Source: Bradyrhizobium sp. AZCC 1693
GTDB taxonomy: Bacteria; Pseudomonadota; Alphaproteobacteria; Rhizobiales; Xanthobacteraceae
NCBI RefSeq assembly: GCF_036924745.1
Contig: NZ_JAZHSD010000001.1
Span: forward strand, 868,001-932,000
Direction: 5' to 3'
DNA length: 64,000 bases
The notes under the pieces were generated by a model. It made no database searches and was not told the origin of the DNA. It worked only from the letters and a program-made list of their open reading frames with translations. Shown here one piece after another: positions 41,284 through 51,210 of this stretch (the first letter of the stretch is position 1; each line of letters opens with the position of its first letter). The translations under genes were made by a program, and so were the position numbers.

Positions 41284-44118
41284 TCAGTTCGCCTCGCGGC
41301 GGATTTCCGACGCAACCGGCTGGGACTGGCTGCCGACCGCCGGCAGCCTGACCGGGCGCAGCCCGATCAGTTCCGCCGTCCGCACCGCGCTCTTGCGCCA
41401 GAAGGCGAAGGAATTGATACGGGAGTTCTCCAGCACCGCGATCGCAACCGCCGCGAGGAACGGCAGGCTTTGCAGCACCAGCACGCCCGCGAAGATGTAG
41501 ATCTCGCGCACCTGTTTGTAGCCGTTCGTCACGACCAGCACCGTGGCGCCGACCAGCAGCAGCACGCCGATCACGGCCTCCCAGAATGCCTGGAATTCGA
41601 TCGACATCCGCGACAACCCGCCTTTGGAGGTCCGGGCGAAGGCGAGATGCTCGGTGATCAGGCCCTGGGCCACCGCGCGCGACACCGTCCATTGCACGCT
41701 CATGGCCGCGATCATGGCGCCCAGCATCTGGCCGGCCTTGATCTTCACCCGCAGGCGATAGAGCGCGATGAAATGCACCAGCGAGACGATGAAGGAGGCG
41801 ATGATCGGCAGCGTCAGGATCTTGTCGGGGATGGCGATATCCGCAAACGCCACGATCGGCACCCAGATCAGGTTGAGGATCGCGACCACCACGCCCAGGC
41901 TTTCGGCCCCTAACCAGTTCAGCCAGCCCAGCGAAAATTCGCGGCGCTGGTCCGGTGTCAGCCGGCTCGCGCCGGGCATGAAGCGCCGCCAGTGCTTCTT
42001 GACGATCTGGAAGCCGCCATAAGCCCAGCGGTGGCGCTGCTTCTTGAACGCTTCGTAGGTGTCGGGCAGGAGGCCCTCGCCATAGCGGACATTGGTGTAG
42101 TGCGTCAGCCAGCCCTGCTGCTGGATGGTCAGCCCGAGATCGGTATCCTCGCAGATGGTGTCGCTGGACCAGCCGCCAGCCATGTCCATCGCGGAACGGC
42201 GGAGCAGGCACATCGTACCGTGCACGATGATGGCGTTACATTCGTTGCGCTGGACCATGCCGATGTCGAAGAACCCGGCATATTCGCCGTTCATGATGTA
42301 GTGCATCAGCGAGCGGTCGCCGTCGCGATGCTCCTGCGGCGCCTGCACCAGGCCGACGCGCGGGTCGGCGAACACAGGAACCAGATCCTTCAGCCAGTCG
42401 GGATGCACGACATAGTCAGCGTCGATGATGCCGATGATTTCGGCGTCCGCCGCGGTCCGCTCCATGGCGATGCGGAGCGCACCGGCCTTGAAGCCCTTGA
42501 CCTTCTCGGCGTTGATGAACTTGAAGCGCTCACCAAGCGCGCGGCAGTGGTCTTGAATCGGCTGCCAGAACTCCGGATCGGGCGTGTTGTTGATGATGCA
42601 GACGCATTCGAAGTTCGGATAGTCGAGCCGCGACACCGCATCGAGCGTCTGCTTGAGCATCTCGACCGGCTCGAAATAGGCGGGAATGTGGATCGAGACT
42701 TTCGGAAAGGCGATGGCGTCGCCGATGGTCGCCGGCGGCATCTGCTCGGCGCTCTTGCCAACCAGCCGGCGCGGACCGCGGCCGAAGGCAACCGCTGCGA
42801 TTTCGTCGATGCGCGCCATCGCGATCAGGACCAGCGGCACCAGCAGGATCAGGCCAAGCGTCAGCGCAAACGCCGAGCCGAGCACGAAATAGTGCCCGGC
42901 CCAGTAGGCGAACACGGTGGAAGCCCAGGCGCCGACGCCGTTCGCGGCGGCCGAAAGCACCAGGGCCTGCATGATTTTCGGCTGCTCGAGCCGCAGGATC
43001 GGCAGCGACATCAGGATGCCGACCAGGAGCGCGATCGCCGCCAGCTTCCAGTAGTTCTCGTTCACGATCGGGCCGGTCCACGAGAATTTCGGTTCGCGGG
43101 ACGCATCGAGAATGCCCCAATAGGGTCCGACGCCACCTTCGAAGAATTTCCAGGGCTGATCGATCGCCTCGACGATGTTGTAGTCCATGCCGATGGCTTC
43201 GGCGCGGGTGACGAAACTGCGCAGCACCGAGGCCTGCTGGAACTGTCCGGGCACGGCGTCCCTTAAATTATATCCGGCGCTCGGCCAGCCGAACTCGGCG
43301 ATCACGATCCGCTTGCCGGGGAACTGTTCGCGCAAGAGCCGATACATCGCGACCGCCTGGTCCACCGCCTGCTTGTCGGTGAAGTTTTCCCAGTAGGGAA
43401 GAACGTGTGCGGCGATGAAATCGGCGGAGTTGGCGAGCTGCGGATGGTCACGCCAGATGTTCCAGATTTCGCCCGTCGTCACCGGAACATTGACGGATTT
43501 CTTGACCCGCTGAATTAGCTTGGCGAGCCGATAGACGTTGTTTTGCGCAACCGTCCATTTCAACGCTTCGGCCCGCTTGTCCTCAGGCTGCGCTTCCGCA
43601 TCCCGAACCCGCTGGTTTTCGTCGCTAAGTATCCGCGCGGCATCCGCGGGGTCGAGCCCGGTTCCGGGCACCGGCCCGAGGTTCTCGAGGGGGACTTGTT
43701 CACCGCGGTAGACGGTTTCGTTTCCGACCACCACCCCGATGACGTTACTGTTGCGCCGCGCGAGACTGATGACAGCTTCGATCTCGCGATTGTTGCGGTT
43801 GCTGTCCTTGTCGATCCACGCGCCGACCGTGACCTTCATGCCGAATTCGGCGGCAATCGGAGGCACCAGTTCGTTGCCTTCCGTCGAGGAGTACAGGCGG
43901 ACCGCTCGCGCAAGCGTGGACAGTTTCTTCAGATCGGCGCGAACCTTCTCTGAGTCGGCGGCGAGGTCAGTGACGATGTGACCCGGTTCGAACGGCGCGT
44001 AAGAAAGGCTCGGCAGAATGCCGCGGAAGTCGGGCGCCGGCTGCTTCTCCTGGAACAGGCCCCACAGCCCGGCGTGAGCTGCAGTCACAAACAGCAGAAC
44101 GGCGACGACGGCACGCAT
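41284..44118 (-). CDS. ndvB: Beta-(1,3)(1,6)-glucan synthase NdvB: GH17-like plus GT2 domains
   Basis: The 944-residue protein fits the roughly 102-kDa NdvB of Bradyrhizobium japonicum, needed for cyclic beta-1,3/1,6-glucan, osmotic adaptation and effective nodules. After a signal-like start, residues 30-330 match a GH17 glucanase fold with VVVGNETVYRG (Glu134) and IAEFGWPSAG (Glu275) as the catalytic pair. Membrane segments follow (about 365-460). Then comes a processive GT2 domain: VSIHIPAYFEP, IIDADYVVHPD, CEDTDLGL and the QxxRW motif in KQRHRWAYG. Several membrane helices end the protein. The GH17 part may branch or cyclise the chain (inference). ndvC lies about 1 kb away, divergent. Confidence 0.9.
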   Translation of the reverse strand: MRAVVAVLLFVTAAHAGLWGLFQEKQPAPDFRGILPSLSYAPFEPGHIVTDLAADSEKVRADLKKLSTLARAVRLYSSTEGNELVPPIAAEFGMKVTVGAWIDKDSNRNNREIEAVISLARRNSNVIGVVVGNETVYRGEQVPLENLGPVPGTGLDPADAARILSDENQRVRDAEAQPEDKRAEALKWTVAQNNVYRLAKLIQRVKKSVNVPVTTGEIWNIWRDHPQLANSADFIAAHVLPYWENFTDKQAVDQAVAMYRLLREQFPGKRIVIAEFGWPSAGYNLRDAVPGQFQQASVLRSFVTRAEAIGMDYNIVEAIDQPWKFFEGGVGPYWGILDASREPKFSWTGPIVNENYWKLAAIALLVGILMSLPILRLEQPKIMQALVLSAAANGVGAWASTVFAYWAGHYFVLGSAFALTLGLILLVPLVLIAMARIDEIAAVAFGRGPRRLVGKSAEQMPPATIGDAIAFPKVSIHIPAYFEPVEMLKQTLDAVSRLDYPNFECVCIINNTPDPEFWQPIQDHCRALGERFKFINAEKVKGFKAGALRIAMERTAADAEIIGIIDADYVVHPDWLKDLVPVFADPRVGLVQAPQEHRDGDRSLMHYIMNGEYAGFFDIGMVQRNECNAIIVHGTMCLLRRSAMDMAGGWSSDTICEDTDLGLTIQQQGWLTHYTNVRYGEGLLPDTYEAFKKQRHRWAYGGFQIVKKHWRRFMPGASRLTPDQRREFSLGWLNWLGAESLGVVVAILNLIWVPIVAFADIAIPDKILTLPIIASFIVSLVHFIALYRLRVKIKAGQMLGAMIAAMSVQWTVSRAVAQGLITEHLAFARTSKGGLSRMSIEFQAFWEAVIGVLLLVGATVLVVTNGYKQVREIYIFAGVLVLQSLPFLAAVAIAVLENSRINSFAFWRKSAVRTAELIGLRPVRLPAVGSQSQPVASEIRREAN

Positions 44119-44244
44119 CGGGGGCTAAACCATACGGGGCTGCAATTTAAGGGAAGCGAACCCGTCCCCTGGGTTCGACCGACATGGCGGCATCATAAGG
44201 ATAGTCCTGCCCCGCGATTTCACAACTGGTATGACGCCATGACT

Positions 44245-44277
44245 TTTTTTAAGGACGGCGCTTTTTTAAGGACGGCG
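44245..44277. repeat. Tandem direct repeat upstream of ndvB
   Basis: TTTTTTAAGGACGGCG occurs twice with a 17-base period, and a partial third copy (TTTTAAGAGCG) follows. It lies about 130-160 bases ahead of the ndvB start. Confidence 0.75.
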
Positions 44278-44349
44278 TTTTAAGAGCGCGGCCGGGCAAC
44301 GCCGGAAAATTAGGATCGTTCCGCTGAACGTACCCTGAATGCCGCGCGG

Positions 44350-44934
44350 CTATTTCGCCGGCGGGGCAGGGCTGGCGCCGGGGGCCGGCGAGGGCGAAGC
44401 GGCCGGCGCCGGCGTGGCGTTGCCGGCGGTCGCAGCGCCCGCTGGCGCCGGGCCAGCCGCCGCGGCGGCCTGGGGCTGGGCGCCCGGATTGATCCAGCAG
44501 ACGTGGATGCGGCTGGAGAGGGTTTCCGCGACTTTGGGGTCGATCTGGCCGCCGAAGCGGGTCAGGCAGCGGAAGGTGGCCTGGACATGGCCGCCCGGGC
44601 AGCCAAACCGGTCATAGAGGTCGAGGTGCCGGAAGGCGGTATCGAGGTCATCAAGCCACATCAGGCGTACGACGCGGCGGCCGAGCCAGACGCATTCGGG
44701 GTTGCCGGCCGGGCCGTTAATGGCCTGCGACGCCTCGACGAATTCGTCGGCCTTGCGCTGGTTGTCCTTGTTGACGTCGGCGACGTTCGGGGCCGGCGGC
44801 TTGCCGGACTGATCCTGGGGCGCCGGGCTGCCGCTCTGGGCAAACGCCCCCGCCGATCCGATCAGGAGGGCCAGGCCGGCAGCGGCGAAGCGCCTCAAAA
44901 CCGCAACTCTTGGATCAAGCAACCGTCGACGCAT
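44350..44934 (-). CDS. Secreted Ala/Pro-rich protein between ndvB and ndvC
   Basis: The 194-residue protein has a basic N terminus and signal core (AAAGLALLIGSAGAFAQ). The central region (ECVWLGRRVVRLMWLDDLDT, then DRFGCPGGHVQATFRC and HVCWINPG) has four cysteines and looks folded. The last 45 residues are almost only Ala, Pro and Gly. It is divergent from ndvC and upstream of ndvB on the same strand. Location suggests a glucan-linked role, but that is inference. GGGGA precedes the ATG at 44934. Confidence 0.65.
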   Translation of the reverse strand: MRRRLLDPRVAVLRRFAAAGLALLIGSAGAFAQSGSPAPQDQSGKPPAPNVADVNKDNQRKADEFVEASQAINGPAGNPECVWLGRRVVRLMWLDDLDTAFRHLDLYDRFGCPGGHVQATFRCLTRFGGQIDPKVAETLSSRIHVCWINPGAQPQAAAAAGPAPAGAATAGNATPAPAASPSPAPGASPAPPAK

Positions 44935-45182
44935 ACATTCCCCGATGAGTTTCCTGCCGCGAGCGGCTGGTGTGATGTCTGGCTTGTTGCCGCCCAAATT
45001 CGTCCCCAATGCGGCGGACATATCAGGCGATTCACATGCCGGGTATTTCAGATTTTGTCCAGCAAAGTCACAACTTTATCGGGGCGCTGGTAAAACTGCC
45101 GCAGGGGATGAGGCGCAATAGGCCCATCGGGCATCTTGGCAGAACGCCAATGGTCGGGTAATCGACGGTCCCCGCCCGGAGG

Positions 45183-46809
45183 ATGGAACCGATTTCTCTT
45201 CGTACGCCGCTGGCGCTTCTCCTTTCATCGCTCGGCATGATCGCGGCCCTTTGGTGGTGGCTGGCTACGCCGATTACGCTTGTGCGTGCCCCGATTGATC
45301 CCACCGCAAAGCTGCAATGCGTTTCCTACGCGCCGTTCCGCGGCGCGCAGACGCCGCTGATACCGACCACGCAAATCCCCCCCGAACAGATCGCGCAGGA
45401 TCTGGCGCAGCTCGCCAGGATCACCGACTGCGTGCGGACCTATTCGATCGAGAACGGGCTCGACCAGGTTCCGGCGCTGGCCGCCAAGGTGGGGCTGAAG
45501 GTGATCCAGGGGATCTGGCTCTCGAGCAACCGGATCAAGAACCTCGCCCAGATTTCGGTTGCGATCGAGCTGACCAAGGAACATCCGGATGTCATCACCG
45601 CGCTGGTGGTCGGCAACGAGGTGCTGCTGCGCGGAGAGATGACGACGTCGGATCTCGCGGCCCATATCCGCTCGGTCAAGTCGCGGGTCACCGTGCCGGT
45701 CACCTATGCCGATGTCTGGGAATTCTGGCTGCGCAACCGTGAAGTCTATGACGCCGTCGACTTCGTCACGATCCACATCCTGCCTTACTGGGAAGACATG
45801 CCGGTGCGCGCGAAACACGCCGCCGGCCATGTCGACGACATCCGCAAGCGGATGGCGGTGGCGTTTCCGGGCAAGGAAATCCTGATCGGCGAAACCGGCT
45901 GGCCGAGTGCCGGGCGGATGCGCGAGGGCGCGCTGCCGTCGCGCACCAACCAGGCGCGCGTCGTGTCCGAAATCCTCGATCTCGCCAAGCGCGAAAAGTT
46001 TCGGGTCAATTTGATCGAGGCCTACGACCAGCCGTGGAAGCGCCAGCTCGAAGGCACCGTCGGCGGCTATTGGGGCATGATCGATGACGCGCAGCGCGCG
46101 GTGAAATATCCGCCTGGCGAGCCGATCAGCAATTATCCGTTCTGGAAACTGCAGATGGGATGCGGGATGGCGCTCAGCGCCTTCGTCTTCCTGGCGGGCT
46201 GGCTGACGCTGCGACGGCGGCCGTGGAAGCCGCGGCTGTCCGCGTGGATCGCGGTCGGGACGTCGGCGACGACAGCCGGCATGCTGCTCGGGGTCGCCGC
46301 CGACAAGATGTATTACGAAAGCTACGGCGTTGGCGGCTGGCTGCAATGGGGTGCGCTGCTGGCGGCCGCCATTGCCTCACCGTTGCTGTGCGCGAACGCC
46401 GCGATGTCGGGGCGGCCGCTGCCGACATTCCTCGAACTGTTCGGACCGCGCGACATCAGGACCAAATCGGTGCTGTCGGCGCTGTTGGGTTTCGTGGTTG
46501 GTCGTCACCACGCTGATCGCAGCCGAAACCGCGCTCGGCTTTGCGTTCGATCCGCGCTACCGCGATTTTCCGTTCGCTTCGCTGACCATGGCGGTGGTGC
46601 CGTTCGCGGCCTTGATGCTGCTCAACCGGCCGAAAGAGGGCGTGCGCCCGATCGCCGAATCCGCTTTCGCCGGTTTGCTGGTCGCAGCCGCGCTGTTCAC
46701 CGGCTTCAACGAGGGCAACCAGAACTGGCAGTCGATGTGGACCTGCGCGGTCTATCTCTTGCTGGCGCTCACGCTGTGGCGGGCGCGGGCCGAGCAAATC
46801 CCAAAATAA
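45183..46809 (+). pseudogene. ndvC: NdvC-like GH17 membrane protein with a +1 frameshift
   Basis: The first frame has a membrane anchor (residues 9-29) and a GH17 domain with ALVVGNEVLLRG (Glu146) and ILIGETGWPSAG (Glu237), then membrane segments to about residue 440. At 46494-46501 the reading must shift by one base (one extra base in GTGGTTGG) to continue as VTTLIAAETALGFAF and further hydrophobic segments to the stop at 46809. The repaired product would have about 541 residues, close to the 62-kDa NdvC of B. japonicum, which shapes the beta-1,6 linkages of the cyclic glucan. Unshifted reading gives an unrelated basic tail to 46847. Real mutation or sequencing error cannot be told apart. 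Confidence 0.8.
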
Positions 46810-47149
46810 GCAGGCCGATCGCAAGTCCCGACAGCACGATATTGTAGAGCACGATCCCCAATCCCGCCGCGATCAGCCCGCCGGTCAACAGCACGATCGA
46901 CGGCCGCATCACGTGAAGTGTCGCAATGATCAGCGCGACGATGCCGAAGACCGAATTCTTGAACAAATAGGTGGCGAGCGTCCGCGACTTGCAAAGCATG
47001 GTCTGCAGGCCGGCGTCACAGGCGAGCGCAACGGGTGAGAGCTCGACCGCGAGATAGCGCAGGTAAAGCGCGTAACCGACGGTGACGAAGCCGACCACCA
47101 ACAGGAATTGCACTTGGTAGGGCGTGAGCCGGAACGGGGATTTTTTCAT
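46769..47149 (-). CDS. Small integral membrane protein
   Basis: The 126-residue protein has four hydrophobic segments (VQFLLVVGFVTVGYALYLRY first, then VFGIVALIIATLHVM, SIVLLTGGLIAAGLGIVLYN and LAIGLLILGFA). Two cysteines in ALACDAGLQTMLC face the periplasm between segments 1 and 2, giving a VKOR- or DsbB-like look, but no CxxC is present. Its end overlaps the 3' end of ndvC by 41 bases on the other strand. The function is unknown. Confidence 0.6.
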   Translation of the reverse strand: MKKSPFRLTPYQVQFLLVVGFVTVGYALYLRYLAVELSPVALACDAGLQTMLCKSRTLATYLFKNSVFGIVALIIATLHVMRPSIVLLTGGLIAAGLGIVLYNIVLSGLAIGLLILGFARPAPATA

Positions 47150-47245
47150 GGGGGCAATATGGTCGGGATTGGCGGCCGGGACAAGCGTTCGCCAATGGCG
47201 GCAAGGCGTGTCAAAAATTCGGCGTAACGCGCTGTAGTCAAAAGA

Positions 47246-48562
47246 TTATTGTGAATTTTTCCGGCTGAAGAAGGACGACAATGTCGTCTGTGTTGTCGTC
47301 TGCGTCGCCGCAGGCGGCGGGTCCGGCTTCTTCGGCGCCTCCTCGACGACCGCCGCCGCCCGCTTGGCGATGCTGCGACGGCGCGGCATCGGCTTGGCGG
47401 CCGTGGGCGGCGGATCATCCGGCTTCAGCGACAGCCGCTGGCCGTCGAAAATCGCAGTCTCGCAGGGCCGTTTGTTTTCGGTCAGGATAGCGCAGATCCT
47501 GGCGGCGGCGCCGGCGTCGTTCAAGGGACCGGCCACCAGGCGAAGCTGCATGCCGAGCCCGCCGGTCGCTTCCTTGATGACGATGATCGGACGCAACGCC
47601 GCCAGCGGGGCGTTCGATCTCGATTTCAACAGCCCGAGCCACAACGCGCGCAGGCCGTTCACCGAATTGGCGCTGCCAAGATCGACCCCGAACTCGGTTC
47701 GCCGCAGCGAGACTTTTGGCGCGGTGTCATCGTCGGCTTCCGCATCGGTCGCCGATGGCGCCGCCGCCACGACGTCAGGGATCGGGCTCGCGATCACGGG
47801 GTTTGGCGCCTTGCCCGGCTCGATCAGCTTGCCGGCGGCGGGATCGGGCGGGGCCATCATCGACTGCGACGCCATCAGCGGCGTGGCGGGCGAAGGTTTT
47901 GCGGGCTCCGGCTTGACGGCGTCCGCTTTTGCCGCCTCGACCTTTGCCGCTTCCAGCTTGGCGCTCTCCGCTTTGGCTGCGTCGGTCTTCGCGGTGTCCT
48001 TTGCGGCGGAGTAAACCGCAGCCGGGGCGGGCTCTGTGGTGGCGGCAGTGGACTTGTCCGTGGCGGTCGCCGTGGCCGGGGCAGTTGCTACCGGCGCGAC
48101 GGTTGGCGACGGCTGCGGGCTTTGGGCGGCGGCCGGCGGTTCCTGATTTGCAACCGGCGGCGAAGCCGCAGCGGGACCCTGCCGGGCGATGGCCCCGGTG
48201 ACGGAGTCGAGCCCCTGTTCCAGGCTGGTGACGCGGGAATACAGCCGGTCGCGATCGCCATTGAGCGTATCGATGGCGGCGGCAAGCCGCCGCGCCTCGT
48301 TCTGGGTTTCCCTGGCGACCAGCTGGATCTGCTGCGCCTGCCGGGTCAGATCGGCGGCGGCGACCTGTTCCCGCTTCAATCCGAGCGACGACTGGCTGGC
48401 CATCACGGCCAGAATCACCGCAGCCGTCGCGCCGGCGCCCCAGGATCCGAGCCGCCACAGCGCGCGGCGGTCAAGTTCGTCCTCGTCGGCCAACAGGTTG
48501 CCCAGCACGCCACCGGTGTCATCCGCCTCGAAGTCCGCGAGATGGTCTGGTTTCCTGGCCAA
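47246..48562 (-). CDS. Membrane-anchored coiled-coil protein with SPOR-like end
   Basis: The protein of about 438 residues has a short cytoplasmic lead (KPDHLADFEADDTGGVLG), a single membrane segment (WGAGATAAVILAVMA), a coiled coil (LARQ-like region to EQGLDSVTGAI), a long Ala/Pro/Lys-rich linker with AAKAESAKLEAAKVEAAKA repeats, and a C-terminal SPOR-like domain (FGVDLGSANSVNGLRALWLG, IIVIKEATGGLGMQLRLVAG). SPOR domains bind denuded septal peptidoglycan, so a cell-envelope or division role is likely. The TTG start at 48562 is preferred; a GTG at 48598 is possible. Confidence 0.65.
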   Translation of the reverse strand: MARKPDHLADFEADDTGGVLGNLLADEDELDRRALWRLGSWGAGATAAVILAVMASQSSLGLKREQVAAADLTRQAQQIQLVARETQNEARRLAAAIDTLNGDRDRLYSRVTSLEQGLDSVTGAIARQGPAAASPPVANQEPPAAAQSPQPSPTVAPVATAPATATATDKSTAATTEPAPAAVYSAAKDTAKTDAAKAESAKLEAAKVEAAKADAVKPEPAKPSPATPLMASQSMMAPPDPAAGKLIEPGKAPNPVIASPIPDVVAAAPSATDAEADDDTAPKVSLRRTEFGVDLGSANSVNGLRALWLGLLKSRSNAPLAALRPIIVIKEATGGLGMQLRLVAGPLNDAGAAARICAILTENKRPCETAIFDGQRLSLKPDDPPPTAAKPMPRRRSIAKRAAAVVEEAPKKPDPPPAATQTTTQTTLSSFFSRKNSQ

Positions 48563-48721
48563 GCGCCCCTGGCCCTCCTCAAGGCCCTGCCGAATCACAG
48601 GGCAAACATTAACAGGAAAAGCGCCGCCCACTTGAATCCGGACCTTTTCGGGGCGGCGAATCGGTTTGATCTCCGGGGGAAAACAATTAAAGACGGCCGG
48701 CGGCATCCGCCTGATACGTTT

Positions 48722-48810
48722 CGTCATGGCCGGGCTTGTCCCGGCCATCCACGTCTTTCTTGCTCAATGGGAAAAAGACGTGGATGCCCGGCTCAAGGCC
48801 GGGCATGACG
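48722..48810. repeat. Dispersed palindromic repeat (other family)
   Basis: CGTCATGGCCGGG and the near-inverse GCCGGGCATGACG bound the element. GACGTGGATGCCCGG and CCGGCCATCCACGTC form inner arms. It is different in sequence from the 8519/62961 family. Confidence 0.75.
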
Positions 48811-48870
48811 AGCCAACCGAAAGTGCCCGATTTCATCGGCTGCTTTTTGAGTCAGACTCTGAGGACCACA

Positions 48871-50229
48871 ATGACCGCTCGATCCAGCCTGACTGTCGTG
48901 CTTGCGGCCGGTGAGGGCACGCGCATGCGATCCTCGCTGCCGAAGGTGCTGCACCCCGTCGCCGGCCAGTCGCTGCTGGCGCATGTGCTGGACGCCGCCC
49001 CGCACGGAACGGGCGCGGCCCTCGCGGTCGTGATCGGGCCGGACCACAAGGCGGTGGCCGACGTGGCCAGGCGCGTCCGCGCGGACGCGGCAACCTTCAT
49101 TCAGGCCGAGCGCCTCGGCACCGCGCATGCCGTGCTGGCCGCCCGCGAAGCGATCGCGCGCGGCGCCGACGATCTGCTGGTGGCGTTCGGTGACACGCCG
49201 CTGATTTCGGCCCAGACATTTGCGCGGCTGCGCGCGCCGCTGGCGCAGGGCGCAGCCCTTGCGGTGCTCGGCTTCCGTGCCGCGGATCCGACCGGTTACG
49301 GCCGGCTGCTGCTCGAGGGCGGCCGCCTGATGGCGATCCGCGAACATGCCGACGCGACGGAAGAAGAGCGCAAGGTGACGCTGTGCAATGCCGGCGTGAT
49401 GGCGTTCGACGGCCACCGCGCGCTGGAAATTCTCGACCGGATCGGCAAGGCCAACAGCAAGGCCGAGTATTATCTGGTCGATGCCGTCGCTATTGTCAGG
49501 GAAATGGGACTGGAGGCCGTCGTGATCGAAACCAGCGAGGACGAAGTGCGCGGCATCAACACCAAGAGCCAGCTTGCGGAGGCGGAAGCGGTGATGCAGG
49601 CGCGGCTGCGCAAGGCGGCGCTCGATGCCGGCGTGACGCTGATCGCGCCGGAGACGGTCCATCTCGCCGCCGATACCACGTTCGGCAGCGACATCACTAT
49701 CGAGCCGTTCGTGGTGATCGGCCCCGGCGTCACCATCGCCGACGGCGCGGTGATCCATTCCTTCTCGCACATCGTGCAGACCTCCATCGGCAGAGGCGCT
49801 TCCGTCGGCCCCTATGCGCGCCTGCGCCCCGGCACCTCGCTCGGCGAGGGCGTTAGAATCGGCAATTTCGTGGAAACGAAAGCTGCGACGATCGAGGCGG
49901 GCGCCAAGGTCAACCATTTGTCCTATGTCGGCGACGCCCATGTCGGCGCCAACGCCAATCTCGGCGCCGGCACCATCACCTGCAACTATGACGGCTTCTT
50001 CAAGCACAAGACCACGATCGGCGAGGGCGCGTTCGTCGGCACCAACTCCTCGCTGGTGGCGCCGGTGAAAATCGGCAACGGCGCCTATATCGGCTCGGGC
50101 TCCGTCATCACCAAGGATGTGCCTGATGACGCGATGGCGGTGGAACGCAGCCCGCAGAGCAACCGCGAGGGCGGGGCAGCAAGGTACCGCGAGATGAAGA
50201 TGCGGGCGAAGAAGCCGAAAGAGAGTTAA
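48871..50229 (+). CDS. glmU: Bifunctional GlmU (GlcN-1-P acetyltransferase / GlcNAc-1-P uridylyltransferase)
   Basis: GlmU makes UDP-GlcNAc, the precursor of peptidoglycan and lipopolysaccharide. In the 452-residue protein the N-terminal uridylyltransferase has [20 protein letters not shown]. The C-terminal left-handed helix carries hexapeptide repeats ([32 protein letters not shown]) and the acetyltransferase site [12 protein letters not shown], then [14 protein letters not shown]. The ATG at 48871 follows GAGGA by six bases; the frame open from 48736 runs through a repeat. glmS (60252) supplies its substrate pathway but is now 10 kb away. Confidence 0.97.
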   Translation: MTARSSLTVVLAAGEGTRMRSSLPKVLHPVAGQSLLAHVLDAAPHGTGAALAVVIGPDHKAVADVARRVRADAATFIQAERLGTAHAVLAAREAIARGADDLLVAFGDTPLISAQTFARLRAPLAQGAALAVLGFRAADPTGYGRLLLEGGRLMAIREHADATEEERKVTLCNAGVMAFDGHRALEILDRIGKANSKAEYYLVDAVAIVREMGLEAVVIETSEDEVRGINTKSQLAEAEAVMQARLRKAALDAGVTLIAPETVHLAADTTFGSDITIEPFVVIGPGVTIADGAVIHSFSHIVQTSIGRGASVGPYARLRPGTSLGEGVRIGNFVETKAATIEAGAKVNHLSYVGDAHVGANANLGAGTITCNYDGFFKHKTTIGEGAFVGTNSSLVAPVKIGNGAYIGSGSVITKDVPDDAMAVERSPQSNREGGAARYREMKMRAKKPKES

Positions 50230-50241
50230 GCGGAGCGCGTG

Positions 50242-50277
50242 TTAAGCTTCCCGCTTCAGACTTGTCTCAATCGGCAA
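50242..50277 (+). repeat. Left copy of a 35-bp direct repeat flanking an insertion
   Basis: The block has TTAAGCTT, CCGCTT, AGACT, GTCTCAAT and GCAA in this order, all also present at 60127-60161 with single differences between them. It starts 13 bases after the glmU stop. Confidence 0.7.
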
Positions 50278-50495
50278 TACGGTTTTCGGTCGAAAATGCC
50301 GTGAATAGCCCGGCACATTGCGGACACTCGCGAAACCCCTCCGCAACGCCATCGCAGCACAATTTAGCAATTTGGCTACCAATTGGTGCCAGCATTCCGC
50401 CGTTGCGGATAGGTCGCAATTGGCGACAGCGAATTCCGAAAGGCTTTAACCCGACCAGCCCGGTTGGCGGTCTCTTTCCTTTGGAGAGGCCCACT

Positions 50496-50630
50496 ATGTT
50501 CAAAGGCTTTGTAATGGCAGCCTTGATGCTGCTTGGTGCGTCGCAGCTAGACCAGTATCTCACCCATGGTCGGTATACCGACGCCTCCATGTCGATGCTG
50601 AGGCAGATCAGGCACTCGTTCGGTATTTGA
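50496..50630 (+). CDS. Small protein with a hydrophobic N terminus (44 aa)
   Basis: MFKGFVMAALMLLGASQLDQ and then YLTHGRYTDASMSMLRQIRH ending SFGI. The first 17 residues could be a signal or anchor. GGAGAGG is well placed before the ATG. Short proteins of this type are frequent in Bradyrhizobium (recollection). The function is unknown. Confidence 0.5.
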   Translation: MFKGFVMAALMLLGASQLDQYLTHGRYTDASMSMLRQIRHSFGI

Positions 50631-50768
50631 CCTGCAACCCGGCTGGCGTCGGCTGAATTGGCCACCTCGGTTGACGCCCGAAGGGACGCCTTGATCTTGA
50701 TGAATATTCATTCAAGTTCCTGCAACCATCGGTCTCGTTCGGCGTCATGCTTAAGTGCGGAGCGCGTT

Positions 50769-50918
50769 ATGGACGACGACAGGGAACAGCGTGAGCTTCA
50801 AGAGCGGGTGATGCGCTTCCGCGTGATGGAGCGCGAGGTCACTGACCCGCTTGCAATTGGGCTCCTGCACGACATCGTCACAGAATTGGAAGCGGCCCTG
50901 GAGCAGCCTGACAGGTAG
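50769..50918 (+). CDS. Small charged protein (49 aa)
   Basis: MDDDREQRELQERVMRFRVM and EREVTDPLAIGLLHDIVTEL, ending EAALEQPDR. It is highly charged and helical and probably forms a helical pair. GGAG is six bases before the ATG. A hairpin (GCCCGGCAG/CTGCCGGGC, 50929-50956) follows the stop. Confidence 0.5.
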   Translation: MDDDREQRELQERVMRFRVMEREVTDPLAIGLLHDIVTELEAALEQPDR

Positions 50919-51210
50919 TCATGCAAAAGCCCGGCAGCCATTTCGGACTGCCGGGCGAAACGCAAATACCAGGTGAACTGAATGCCGCGCCGCTGCAATG
51001 CGGCTATTCTGACGCGGATTTCGTGACCGTCTATCCGGAAGAGTACGGGCGCGCACTTTCGTCCCGTTGGAACCGAACCCTCGCACCTTTGCGGGCCGCT
51101 CCAGCGAAGGCAATACGCCGCGCTACTTCCGGCTCCCTTGATTGCCCCGGAGGAACCCTCAGCATTCGTGTCCGTTGCACCGCTAAATCAAGCCCAAGGA
51201 GGACTTCCAC

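Noticed and set aside
41992..43266. A 424-codon plus-strand frame inside ndvB
   Set aside because: Antisense shadow of a well-supported gene; no recognisable motif or ribosome site.
46494..46501. Programmed frameshifting in ndvC
   Set aside because: No slippery heptamer or downstream pseudoknot is evident; mutation or sequence error is simpler.
48793..50007. A 404-codon minus-strand frame over glmU
   Set aside because: Shadow of glmU, low-complexity composition.
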